A stretch of 64,000 bases of DNA. It comes from Streptomyces syringium (GTDB lineage: Bacteria; Actinomycetota; Actinomycetes; Streptomycetales; Streptomycetaceae). This document shows, in pieces, positions 30,157-37,575 of the stretch. The notes beneath the pieces were generated by a model. That model made no database searches, was not told the DNA's origin, and was given only the letters and a program-made list of their open reading frames with translations. A program made the translations under genes and the position numbers. The stretch lies in the NCBI RefSeq assembly GCF_017876625.1, contig NZ_JAGIOH010000001.1, positions 6,531,501-6,595,500 of the forward strand, given 5' to 3'. The stretch's first letter is position 1. Every line of letters begins with the position of its first letter.

Positions 30157-31407
30157 TCAACCGGCTTCCGGCACGCCGCCGTCCCCCGGGGCGGCCGCAC
30201 GGGCCGCACTCCCGGCCCCGTCGGCGACATCGGCCGGCAGGGCCGCGAAGGCGACCGCCACCCGCACCAGCCAGGCGGTCTCCGCGCCGAGGTCGGTGAA
30301 CGCCGGGCCCTCGGCCCCGACCCGGGCGCGGTCGGCGTCGGCCACCGTCCGGCCCCGCGCCCGCGCCCGCAGGGCCGAGGCGATCCGCAGGGCCTCGACC
30401 CTCGCCCGCAGCTCGTCCCCGGACAGTCCCGCCTCCCGGCTGGCGCGGGTCACCTCCGCCATCGCCTCCGGATCGGCGTGGGCCCGCAGGGCGAGCTGCC
30501 CGTCCCTGATCTCGATGACCCGGCGGTAGAGCCGGAACTCCAGCTGCCGTACCGCAAGCCGGTCGGCCAGCTCGCTGCGCGTCGGGGCGAGCGCGATGGT
30601 GGGGACGGCCTCGTGGAGCGCCGCCCACAGCGGATAGAGCCGGCGGTGCCGTCGGTACGCCGTCACCCACCGGTCGGCCGCGGCCACCCGCGGACCCCAC
30701 CCCGGCAGTGTCCAGCCCACCACGGTGAGCGCGGAGCCGAGGTCCCCGCACAGCCAGGCGACGGTCTCCAGACGGCGCAGATCGAAGCCGAAGGCGATGC
30801 CGAGGATGTTGCCGGCCCGGATGGCGCCGTAGCCGAGCGTGATGAACGCCCCGACGGCCGTCACCCGCAGCCCCCGCCGCAGCCAGGTACGCCCCGCCAC
30901 CGCGGAGTAGCTCCAGCACACGCGGACGATGGTGATCTCGCCGATCAGATACGTCCCGATGTAGAGGGACAGATAGGCGATGTAGTACGGGTCGTGCACG
31001 TAGTAGAGGGTGAAGTCCCTCGGGCGCTGCGCGGTCGGGGTGAGCAGCCAGAAGAGGGTGACCAGCGAGGCGATCGCCGCGACCCCGAAGCACAGCTGCA
31101 GCCGGACCAGGACGCGGGCCCGCTCGGGCGGGCGCGCCCAGTACGTCAGCACGACCTGCTGGCCCACCAGGAGCGCCATCACACAGCTCTGGGCGAGCAG
31201 CGCCGCGATGTTCGGCACCCCCAGGAGACCGTCGACGCGGACCCACACCATGGGCAGGGAGATGAAGAAGCTCAGGCCCGAGAGGGCGAAGACGGCACAC
31301 AGGGCGAGCAGGGCGGGGTCGGCCGGGTTCTGCCGCAGGGAACGCCACTTGTAGAACAGGCCGGCCCAGGCGGCGACGGCGCCGAACGCGTGGAGGGAGG
31401 TGATCAC
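30157..31407 (-). CDS. DUF6545 (MAB_1171c-like) 7-TM membrane protein, cassette 2
   Basis: This 416-residue paralogue of the protein at 26148 has about seven helices in the first 235 residues and a helical cytosolic C-terminal region. Shared landmarks include QSCVMALLVGQQVVL, WLRRGLRV and YRRVIEIRDGQLALRA. The GTG start overlaps the peptidase stop as GTGA, so translation is coupled. Much longer upstream reading frame is a shadow of the peptidase gene. The conserved EIRD motif in the soluble region could bind a partner protein. Confidence 0.8.
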   Translation of the reverse strand: MITSLHAFGAVAAWAGLFYKWRSLRQNPADPALLALCAVFALSGLSFFISLPMVWVRVDGLLGVPNIAALLAQSCVMALLVGQQVVLTYWARPPERARVLVRLQLCFGVAAIASLVTLFWLLTPTAQRPRDFTLYYVHDPYYIAYLSLYIGTYLIGEITIVRVCWSYSAVAGRTWLRRGLRVTAVGAFITLGYGAIRAGNILGIAFGFDLRRLETVAWLCGDLGSALTVVGWTLPGWGPRVAAADRWVTAYRRHRRLYPLWAALHEAVPTIALAPTRSELADRLAVRQLEFRLYRRVIEIRDGQLALRAHADPEAMAEVTRASREAGLSGDELRARVEALRIASALRARARGRTVADADRARVGAEGPAFTDLGAETAWLVRVAVAFAALPADVADGAGSAARAAAPGDGGVPEAG

Positions 31408-31934
31408 GTCTCGTCCAGGGAGGAGCTGCGCAGCGACCGGTCCAGCCGCTCGACGCTTTCGGCTGCCTCGGAGGGCACGGTCCAGTTGCGCTCCAAGGGG
31501 CGCCGGTTGGCCTCCTGGAGGATCAGGGAGGCGATCATCTCGGCCTCCTGCTCCTCGGCCGAGGTGTAGTACGTGCGCTGCAGCACGCTCTCCACCATCC
31601 GCGGATCGAGCGTCGGCAGCACCAGGCGCGAGGTCTCCTCGCCCAGCACCGCGTTCTCCTTGTGACCGCAGATCACATGGCCCAATTCGTGGGCGATGAT
31701 GTGCTCCTGATGGAGCGGGCTGGTGTCGGATTCGTAGAAGATGTAGTCGACTTCGGGCCCGGATATCCACAGCCCGCAGGGCCCGTCCACGGGCAGATGG
31801 ATGGCCTCCAGACGAATGGGCCGGCCATGGCGCTCGGCGACCCTCTCGCACAGCTCCCAGACGTCGAACGGTGTGGGTATGTCCAGACTGCGAACCCGTT
31901 CCAGGCTTCGCCGGTGCAGCCTCTTGAAGTTCAT
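31404..31934 (-). CDS. ImmA/IrrE-family Zn metallopeptidase, cassette 2
   Basis: This 176-residue protein has HELGH at 82-86 in HIIAHELGHVICGH, and the EQEAEMIASLIL helix gives the third metal ligand. It shares the layout of the cassette 1 peptidase (LDP..V..VLxR then a Glu-rich helix, then W.VP.EA). The start at 31934 has GGGGAG upstream. It follows the EspR-like regulator after 46 bases and overlaps the membrane-protein gene by 4 bases. Confidence 0.85.
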   Translation of the reverse strand: MNFKRLHRRSLERVRSLDIPTPFDVWELCERVAERHGRPIRLEAIHLPVDGPCGLWISGPEVDYIFYESDTSPLHQEHIIAHELGHVICGHKENAVLGEETSRLVLPTLDPRMVESVLQRTYYTSAEEQEAEMIASLILQEANRRPLERNWTVPSEAAESVERLDRSLRSSSLDET

Positions 31935-31980
31935 TGGTGCAACTCCCCCGTGGCGTTGTCGCGCCGTGCCTCCGACGCTG

Positions 31981-32424
31981 CTAGGGGTGGTGTTTCTCGG
32001 GCCGGTTGGCCGGGAGGCCCTCCAGCTCGCGGACACGCTCGATCACTTCATTGATCGAATGCAGACTCTTGGGGGACAGCCCGGCCGCCCGCAGCGCGAC
32101 CCGCTGCACCTGGGTGTCGCGGAAGGCGACGAGCAGGCGCAGGTCGGCGTTGACGGCCTCGGTCACCCGGTCGTCGAAGAAGTAGGCCGGCGGTACGCCG
32201 AAGAACTTCGCCAGCGCCTCCAGGTGCCGCAGCGTCGGATTGTCGCGCTGACCCTTGCGCAGCAGCCAGATGTAACTCCCGGAGATCGACACACCCCCGG
32301 CGGTGATCGAGCGCGCCACTTCCTCGGTGCTGTACGGCTCACGGCCGGCCGGCACCACCGTGTTGAACAGGTGGTTGAGCTTGTCGGCGAGCGTGTGCCC
32401 GTCAAGGGCGTCGGGGTCGTTCAT
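31981..32424 (-). CDS. EspR-like XRE regulator, cassette 2
   Basis: This 147-residue protein closely resembles the domain layout of mycobacterial EspR: LADKLNHLFNTVVPAGREPY, STEEVARSITAGG, then SGSYIWLLRKGQRDNPTLRH and LAKFFGVPPAYFFDD. EspR is a nucleoid-associated dimeric regulator of the ESX-1 operon in Mycobacterium. Here the neighbours suggest a local role, with the peptidase directly downstream. The ATG at 32424 was chosen because GGAGGT lies 6 bases upstream. It is divergent from the StrR-like gene at 32676. Confidence 0.85.
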   Translation of the reverse strand: MNDPDALDGHTLADKLNHLFNTVVPAGREPYSTEEVARSITAGGVSISGSYIWLLRKGQRDNPTLRHLEALAKFFGVPPAYFFDDRVTEAVNADLRLLVAFRDTQVQRVALRAAGLSPKSLHSINEVIERVRELEGLPANRPEKHHP

Positions 32425-32499
32425 GATCACACCTCCCTCCAGCGGGTCAATCTAGCTTAGAGGCCACTGCGGCCCCATGAGGCGCACCTGGCAATGCGG

Positions 32500-32529
32500 T
32501 TGACAGCCATACCGGTCGCTGCCTAGCGT
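32500..32529 (+). promoter_or_regulatory. Probable promoter of the StrR-like regulator gene
   Basis: TTGACA at 32500-32505 and TAGCGT at 32524-32529 are separated by 18 bases, a vegetative-type promoter directed at the plus-strand gene. The transcript would have a leader of roughly 140 bases. Confidence 0.5.
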
Positions 32530-32675
32530 CCCTGCTGTCGGTGGGATCAACTGGTGTTGGATCGCCCGCTCCGGCGGTCGATTGCCAGTTGGCGAGGCGG
32601 GGGCCCCGGAGAACTGTCTTCGTCGCGTGCGTGATCTCCATCGTGGTCCGTCGGAGGAGTTCCTGGAAGGGTGTC

Positions 32676-33719
32676 GTGACGACTTCGGAATGTGCTCGAT
32701 CGGGAGAGTTGGCAATGGACGCCCCGGCCGCGGAGTTCGCGGTGCGTGAGGCGGGCGTGCACAGTGAGAGCGGAGCGGACCGCTGTCTGACGGCGGTGGT
32801 CCCGCTGGACGCGTTATTGCCCGCCGACTCCCCCCGCGTGGCAGGCGAGGACCCCCGCCATGTCCACGCGCTCGCTCAACTCGACGCCCGTCTCCCGCCG
32901 ATCATCGTGCACCGCTCGACGATGCGCGTCGTCGACGGCATGCACCGGCTGCGGGCCGCGCGGCTGCGCGGCGACGACCGGATCACGGTCCGCTTCTTCG
33001 AAGGCAGTGAGGCGGACGCCTTCGTCTACGGCGTCAGGCTCAACACCCTTGCGGGGCTGCCGCTCAGCCCCGCCGACCGCACCGCCGCCGCCGAGCGCAT
33101 CATCGGCACCCACCCGCAGTGGTCGGACCGGCTGATCGCCTCGGCGACCGGTCTCGCCGCGAGCACGGTCGCCTCGCTGCGCAGACGATGCGCGGGCAGC
33201 GCGCAGGTGAACGCCAGGACCGGCCGCGACGGACGGGTCCGCCCGCTCAACGCGGCGGAGGGGCGCCGCCGGGCGGTCGCACTGATCACCGCCAAGCCGC
33301 ACGCCAGTCTGCGGGAGATCGCCGACGTCGCCGGCATAGCCGTCGGCACCGCGCGGGACGTGCGGCAGCGGCTGCGCCTGGGCGAGGACCCGGTGCCGAA
33401 GAAGCTGCGGGAGGCGGAGAGCCGCACCGCCGCCGACACCTCCATGGCGCTGCGCGCCACCCCCGTGCCCTCCGCGCCGGTGACCACGGGCGGAGAGCAG
33501 CCGCTGCCCAACCTGCGCCGGGACCCCTCCCTCCGCTTCACCGAGGGCGGCCGGGCGCTGCTCCAACTGCTCAGCGCCCACGCCATGGGCGGCGAGCGCT
33601 GGCAGCGGCTCGTCGAGAGCGTCCCCGCGCACCGCACCGCGATGGTGGCCCAGGCCGCCCGGAACTGCGCGGAGGCGTGGCAGCGCTTCGCGCTGGAGCT
33701 GGAGCGCAAGGGCGCCTGA
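32676..33719 (+). CDS. ParB/StrR-like DNA-binding transcriptional regulator
   Basis: About 347 residues. The N-terminal ParB-type domain contains PPIIVHRSTMRVVDGMHRLR, the hallmark of StrR-like pathway regulators such as those for streptomycin and glycopeptide synthesis. Two helix-turn-helix segments follow (SDRLIASATGLAASTVASLR and SLREIADVAGIAVGTARDV). Two starts are plausible: GTG at 32676 behind GGAAGG, or ATG at 32715 behind GGGAGAG. It is an orphan regulator with no biosynthetic genes beside it, divergent from the EspR-like gene, so its target may be the cassette or a distant cluster. Confidence 0.8.
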   Translation: MTTSECARSGELAMDAPAAEFAVREAGVHSESGADRCLTAVVPLDALLPADSPRVAGEDPRHVHALAQLDARLPPIIVHRSTMRVVDGMHRLRAARLRGDDRITVRFFEGSEADAFVYGVRLNTLAGLPLSPADRTAAAERIIGTHPQWSDRLIASATGLAASTVASLRRRCAGSAQVNARTGRDGRVRPLNAAEGRRRAVALITAKPHASLREIADVAGIAVGTARDVRQRLRLGEDPVPKKLREAESRTAADTSMALRATPVPSAPVTTGGEQPLPNLRRDPSLRFTEGGRALLQLLSAHAMGGERWQRLVESVPAHRTAMVAQAARNCAEAWQRFALELERKGA

Positions 33720-33765
33720 GCCGCGTCGCGATCGAGGGAGACGGGAAAGGTGAGGCTGCGGGGGA

Positions 33766-34275
33766 TCAGTCCCGCAGCCGGATGCGGAAGGAACCCTGCT
33801 TGTCGGTCTGGGTGAGCGAGGCCTCGCCCCGCGCCTTGGCGTACGCGCCGGTACCGCCGGTCACCGCGGCGGTGCCGGTGTGCGGGCCGCGGCCGAAGCG
33901 GTCGGTCATCGACGTCAGCACCAGCGTGCCGTTCTCGGTGCGCAGCACCCGCTGGCACTGCGTGACCACGCCCTCGTACCGGGCGAGGACCACGTCGCAG
34001 CGGTCGCTCCCGTCGCCCACGCGGCGACCGGCGCTCTCCTTGCCGTCCTTGCCGGTCTCGGTGGTGTGCACGTCGAAGTAACTCACCCAGTGGTCCCCGG
34101 CCTTGGGGTACTCGGTCCGGGTGTCGGTCTTCTCCACGGTGGTCAGCCGCAGCTCCGTGTCCTCCTGGGCGGCGGAGGCGGTGTGCGGGGACGTCAGGCC
34201 GAAGGCCGCGGCACCGAGGGCCACCGCGGCGGCGACGGCGGCAGCGACGGTACGGCGGGGACGGTCACGGAACAT
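33766..34275 (-). CDS. Secreted allene-oxide-cyclase-barrel-like protein
   Basis: This 169-residue protein has a clear signal peptide: basic MFRDRPRR, a 25-residue Ala-rich core and an ASA cleavage site near residue 36. The mature part is beta-rich, with GAYAKARGEA and RGPHTGTAAVTGGTGAY resembling dirigent/allene-oxide-cyclase barrels that are common as secreted proteins in Streptomyces. Two Cys (CDVV, CQRV) may form a disulfide. GGAGGA precedes the start. The function is unknown. Confidence 0.78.
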   Translation of the reverse strand: MFRDRPRRTVAAAVAAAVALGAAAFGLTSPHTASAAQEDTELRLTTVEKTDTRTEYPKAGDHWVSYFDVHTTETGKDGKESAGRRVGDGSDRCDVVLARYEGVVTQCQRVLRTENGTLVLTSMTDRFGRGPHTGTAAVTGGTGAYAKARGEASLTQTDKQGSFRIRLRD

Positions 34276-34448
34276 CGGTTCCTCCAGATCGAGTCGGGGG
34301 CGGTCCGCCGGACCACCGGGCTCCCCCCACCCGCCTCGTCCGACGCCGCGTTCACCTCGACTCCCGACCGTACCGTCCGGCCGACGCCGCCGACAGAACA
34401 TCACCCGCCAGAGATCCGGCGGGACGGCAAGGCCCGTTACCCCGTCCG

Positions 34449-35405
34449 CTATGCGGACAATCCGGGCGCGGGTGGCAGCTCGGCGAGGGTCGGGTACGAC
34501 GGCTGCGCACCCGCCTTGGTGACGGACGCGGCACCGACCCGCACCGCGAACCGCGCGGCCGCGACCAGCGGGGTCCCGGCCGCGAGCCGCACCGCCAGGG
34601 CCCCGGTGAACGCGTCCCCCGCGCCCGTGGTGTCCACGGCCTTGACCGCCGTCCCCGGCACCGTCACCGGCTCCGCGTCCGCGTGCTCCAGCGCGAGCGC
34701 GCCGTCACCGCCCAGCGTGACCACGACCGACCGGGCGCCCCGGTCCCGCAGCGCGCGGGCCCACAGGGCGGGGGTGCCGTCCGTGAGTCCGGACAGCTGC
34801 CGCGCCTCGTGCTCGTTGACCACCAACGGGTCGGCGGCGGCCAGGAGTTCGTGGTCCAGCCGGTCCGGGGTGGGGGAGGGGTTGAGCACGACCCGGGTAC
34901 CGGTCTCCCGCGCGACGGCGACGGCCGCCCGTACGGTCGCGGGCGGGATCTCCAGCTGGAGCGAGAGGACCGCCGACGCCGCGACCGTCTCCCGCGCCGA
35001 GGTGACGTCCTCCGGCGTGAGACGGTCGTTGGCGCCCGGGGAGACCACGATGGAGTTGTCCCCGTCCGGGCCCACCACGATCAGCGCGGTACCCGTCCGC
35101 GCGCCCGCCTCGACCAGCACGTGCCGCACCTCGGTGCCGGCCTCCCGCTGGGCGGCCAGCAGCAGTTCGCCGTAGGCGTCGTCACCGACCCTCGCCAGCA
35201 ACGCCGTCCGGGCGCCGAGCCGAGCCGCCGCCGCGGCCTGATTGGCCCCCTTGCCGCCCGCCGACTCGACCAGGTCCGTGCCGTGCACGGTCTCGCCCGC
35301 CCCCGGCCGCCGGTCCACCCGGACCGTCAGATCCGCGTTGGCCGAACCGATCACCAGCACGTCGTACGTCCGCGTGCCGACGGTCTCCGCACCGCTCACC
35401 GTCAT
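34449..35405 (-). CDS. rbsK: Ribokinase (PfkB family)
   Basis: This 318-residue sugar kinase phosphorylates ribose at O5. Signatures are GSANADLTVRVDRRPGAGET, the N-terminal PfkB motif GGKGANQAAAAARLG at about 50-64, and the C-terminal DTTGAGDAFTGAL with the catalytic Asp. The ribose-specific NADLT/GGKGANQ form supports ribokinase over fructokinase. The ATG at 35405 was used; GGAGG immediately before it is too close, so GGGAG further upstream probably acts. No ribose ABC transporter is adjacent. Confidence 0.9.
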   Translation of the reverse strand: MTVSGAETVGTRTYDVLVIGSANADLTVRVDRRPGAGETVHGTDLVESAGGKGANQAAAAARLGARTALLARVGDDAYGELLLAAQREAGTEVRHVLVEAGARTGTALIVVGPDGDNSIVVSPGANDRLTPEDVTSARETVAASAVLSLQLEIPPATVRAAVAVARETGTRVVLNPSPTPDRLDHELLAAADPLVVNEHEARQLSGLTDGTPALWARALRDRGARSVVVTLGGDGALALEHADAEPVTVPGTAVKAVDTTGAGDAFTGALAVRLAAGTPLVAAARFAVRVGAASVTKAGAQPSYPTLAELPPAPGLSA

Positions 35406-35632
35406 CCTCCTGTCGTCTCCCTTGTCACACACCGTCTCATCAGTGGAACTCCGCCGCGTTCTCCCACGTCACCAGGACCACGGGAACCTTCACCTTGTCA
35501 TGTGCGGCCGGTCGCAGATCATGGAACCCTCCCTCGGTCCTTCGCCAGGAAGGCGCGCACGGTCCGCCGCTTCGCGGGTAGACGACAGCCCGTCGGCGCC
35601 GCGCGGACCGTGCGCGGCCGGAAGGAGGCAAC

Positions 35633-36865
35633 GTGCCCGGATCCCACCAGTCACCACCCGCAGCCCACGCATCGGCCCTGTACGCGCGCATCGACGAGGA
35701 GGTACAAGCCCGTGCCGCCGGGCTGTGGGACATCGGGCTGCGGTTGCACGCCACGCCCGAACTCGCCTTCGATGAACACCGGGCGGCGGCCCTGCTGACA
35801 GACGAGCTGGAGCGGGCCGGGTTCACCGTTCGGCGGGGCGTCGCGGGCATGCCCACGGCGTTCGTGGCCGACTTCGGATCGGTCCCTCGCCCCCGCGTCG
35901 CTCTCCTGCTGGAGTACGACGCGCTGCCGGAGCTCGGCCATGCCTGCGGACACAACCTGATCGCCGCGGCCGGGCTCGGCGCGGCGCTCGCCCTGCGCAC
36001 CGCGCTCGACGACGAGACCCGGCGCGGGAGCGGTGGCACCTTGACCGTGGTCGGCAGCCCCGCGGAGGAGGGCGGCGGGGGGAAGGTGGCCGAGGTGGCA
36101 GCGGGTGTCTTCGACGACGTCGACGCCGCGCTGATGTTCCACCCGGGGGTCCATGACTGGTCCTGGGCGCCGCTGACCGCCCAGGTGGAGGTCGCGGTGG
36201 CGTTCCACGGGCGGGCCGCCCACCCGACCGGCAACCCGACCGAGGGCGTGGACGCCCTCGCCGCCCTGATCCAGCTGTTCACCGCGCTCGACGTGCTACG
36301 ACGGCGGCTGCCCGCCGGCTCCCACATCCAGGGCATCGTCACCGACGGCGGGCGCGCCACCAATATCGTGCCCGCCTACGCCCGAGGGGCCTTCGGACTG
36401 CGCGGGGCGACCACGGCCGCCCTCGACGACCTGGTCGATGAGGTGCGTCGCTGCGCCGAGGGCATCGCGGCCGCCACCGGGACCCGAGCGGAAGTGGCCC
36501 GCTCCACCGGTGGCTACCGGCACTTCCGCGACAACGACGTGCTCTCCGGGCGGTTCGCCCGGCACCTGGCCGCAGCGGGCATCACGCTGGGGCCGCCGGC
36601 CGCGGGTGTGTATCTGGGGTCCTCCGACATCGGTGACGTGAGCGCCGTGGTTCCGGCCATCCATCCCTTCGTGGCCGTCATGGGCCCCGGCGGAGCCGAC
36701 CACACCCCGGAGTTCGCCGAAGCCGCCGCGAGCGAGCGGGGGCGCCGCACGATGCTGGCTGCGGCCCGGGCCCTGGCCCGCACCGCCGCGGACGTCCTCC
36801 TGGAGCCGGGGCTGTGCGAACGGTCCTGGGCCTGCTGGCGGCAGAAAGCCGCCGCGGGTCTGTGA
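35633..36865 (+). CDS. M20-family amidohydrolase/peptidase (AbgB-like)
   Basis: This 410-residue M20D-type metallohydrolase has the metal and Cys-containing motif ELGHACGHN at 100-108, GSPAEEGGGGK with the catalytic Glu, and dimerisation-domain motif GRAAHPTGNPTEGVDAL. Relatives cleave N-acyl amino acids or aminobenzoyl-glutamate. The GTG start has an ideal AAGGAGG ribosome site. A 228-bp gap separates it from the ribokinase. Confidence 0.9.
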   Translation: MPGSHQSPPAAHASALYARIDEEVQARAAGLWDIGLRLHATPELAFDEHRAAALLTDELERAGFTVRRGVAGMPTAFVADFGSVPRPRVALLLEYDALPELGHACGHNLIAAAGLGAALALRTALDDETRRGSGGTLTVVGSPAEEGGGGKVAEVAAGVFDDVDAALMFHPGVHDWSWAPLTAQVEVAVAFHGRAAHPTGNPTEGVDALAALIQLFTALDVLRRRLPAGSHIQGIVTDGGRATNIVPAYARGAFGLRGATTAALDDLVDEVRRCAEGIAAATGTRAEVARSTGGYRHFRDNDVLSGRFARHLAAAGITLGPPAAGVYLGSSDIGDVSAVVPAIHPFVAVMGPGGADHTPEFAEAAASERGRRTMLAAARALARTAADVLLEPGLCERSWACWRQKAAAGL

Positions 36866-37014
36866 GCCCGGGCGCGGGTACCTTGCCCGCGCCCGTGGCC
36901 CTGATCCGACCGCAGTGGGATGCGCCGGGCCATGTCAGGGATTCGCCGGATCCCCCTCTCATCGGCGGTCTAGGGTACGAGCACGCCGCCCGCGGTCACC
37001 CGAGGAGGAATCCT

Positions 37015-37551
37015 GTGTCATCGCCCTGCGACCCCGAGTACGCTCCCGCCGGCGATGTGGGCGCGGCACTCATGATGATCGACTCCCGGCTCAAGAGCAT
37101 CCACGCCGGCAAGACCGAGATCGACCCCGAACAGCACAAGTTGATCGACCAGTACATGGCCTCCCTGGGCCCCGGCGGAGCCGATGACGTACTGGACGGC
37201 GCGTGCTCCCTTGTTTTTCTCTTCATGCAATGGCTGCGGTCGGCCCACCAGGACCACGACAAGGACGTCATCGAGTACGTGGTCCCCCCTCTCGTGGCCA
37301 CCCTGCGGAGAATGCCCAAGAGCGTCCGCCCCGAGACCATCCCCACCATGGCCGGCCTGGCCATCGCCGCGGGCACCGGCCTGAGCCCCAGTCTGTGGCG
37401 CAAGCAGTACGGCGACTGGAGCGAGGCCGAGATGAACGCCCTGGAAGCCACCACCTTCCTGCTCGCGGAGCACATCAACCGCGTCACCGACGACCCCGAC
37501 TTCGCCACCCGCATGGTCACCGAAGCTCTGACCAGTGCGGACGAGGACTGA
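37015..37551 (+). CDS. Conserved hypothetical protein
   Basis: I cannot assign a function. The 178 residues are predicted mainly helical with an acidic N-terminus, and contain LVFLFMQWLRSAHQDHDKDV, PPLVATLRRMPKSVRPETIP and LATTFLLAEHINRV-like segments. No signal peptide, transmembrane segment or catalytic motif is seen. The GTG at 37015 is well placed behind GAGGAGG. It is convergent with the phosphoketolase and codon use is typical. Confidence 0.7.
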   Translation: MSSPCDPEYAPAGDVGAALMMIDSRLKSIHAGKTEIDPEQHKLIDQYMASLGPGGADDVLDGACSLVFLFMQWLRSAHQDHDKDVIEYVVPPLVATLRRMPKSVRPETIPTMAGLAIAAGTGLSPSLWRKQYGDWSEAEMNALEATTFLLAEHINRVTDDPDFATRMVTEALTSADED

Positions 37552-37575
37552 TCCCGCCAAGGTGACGCGCGGGGT

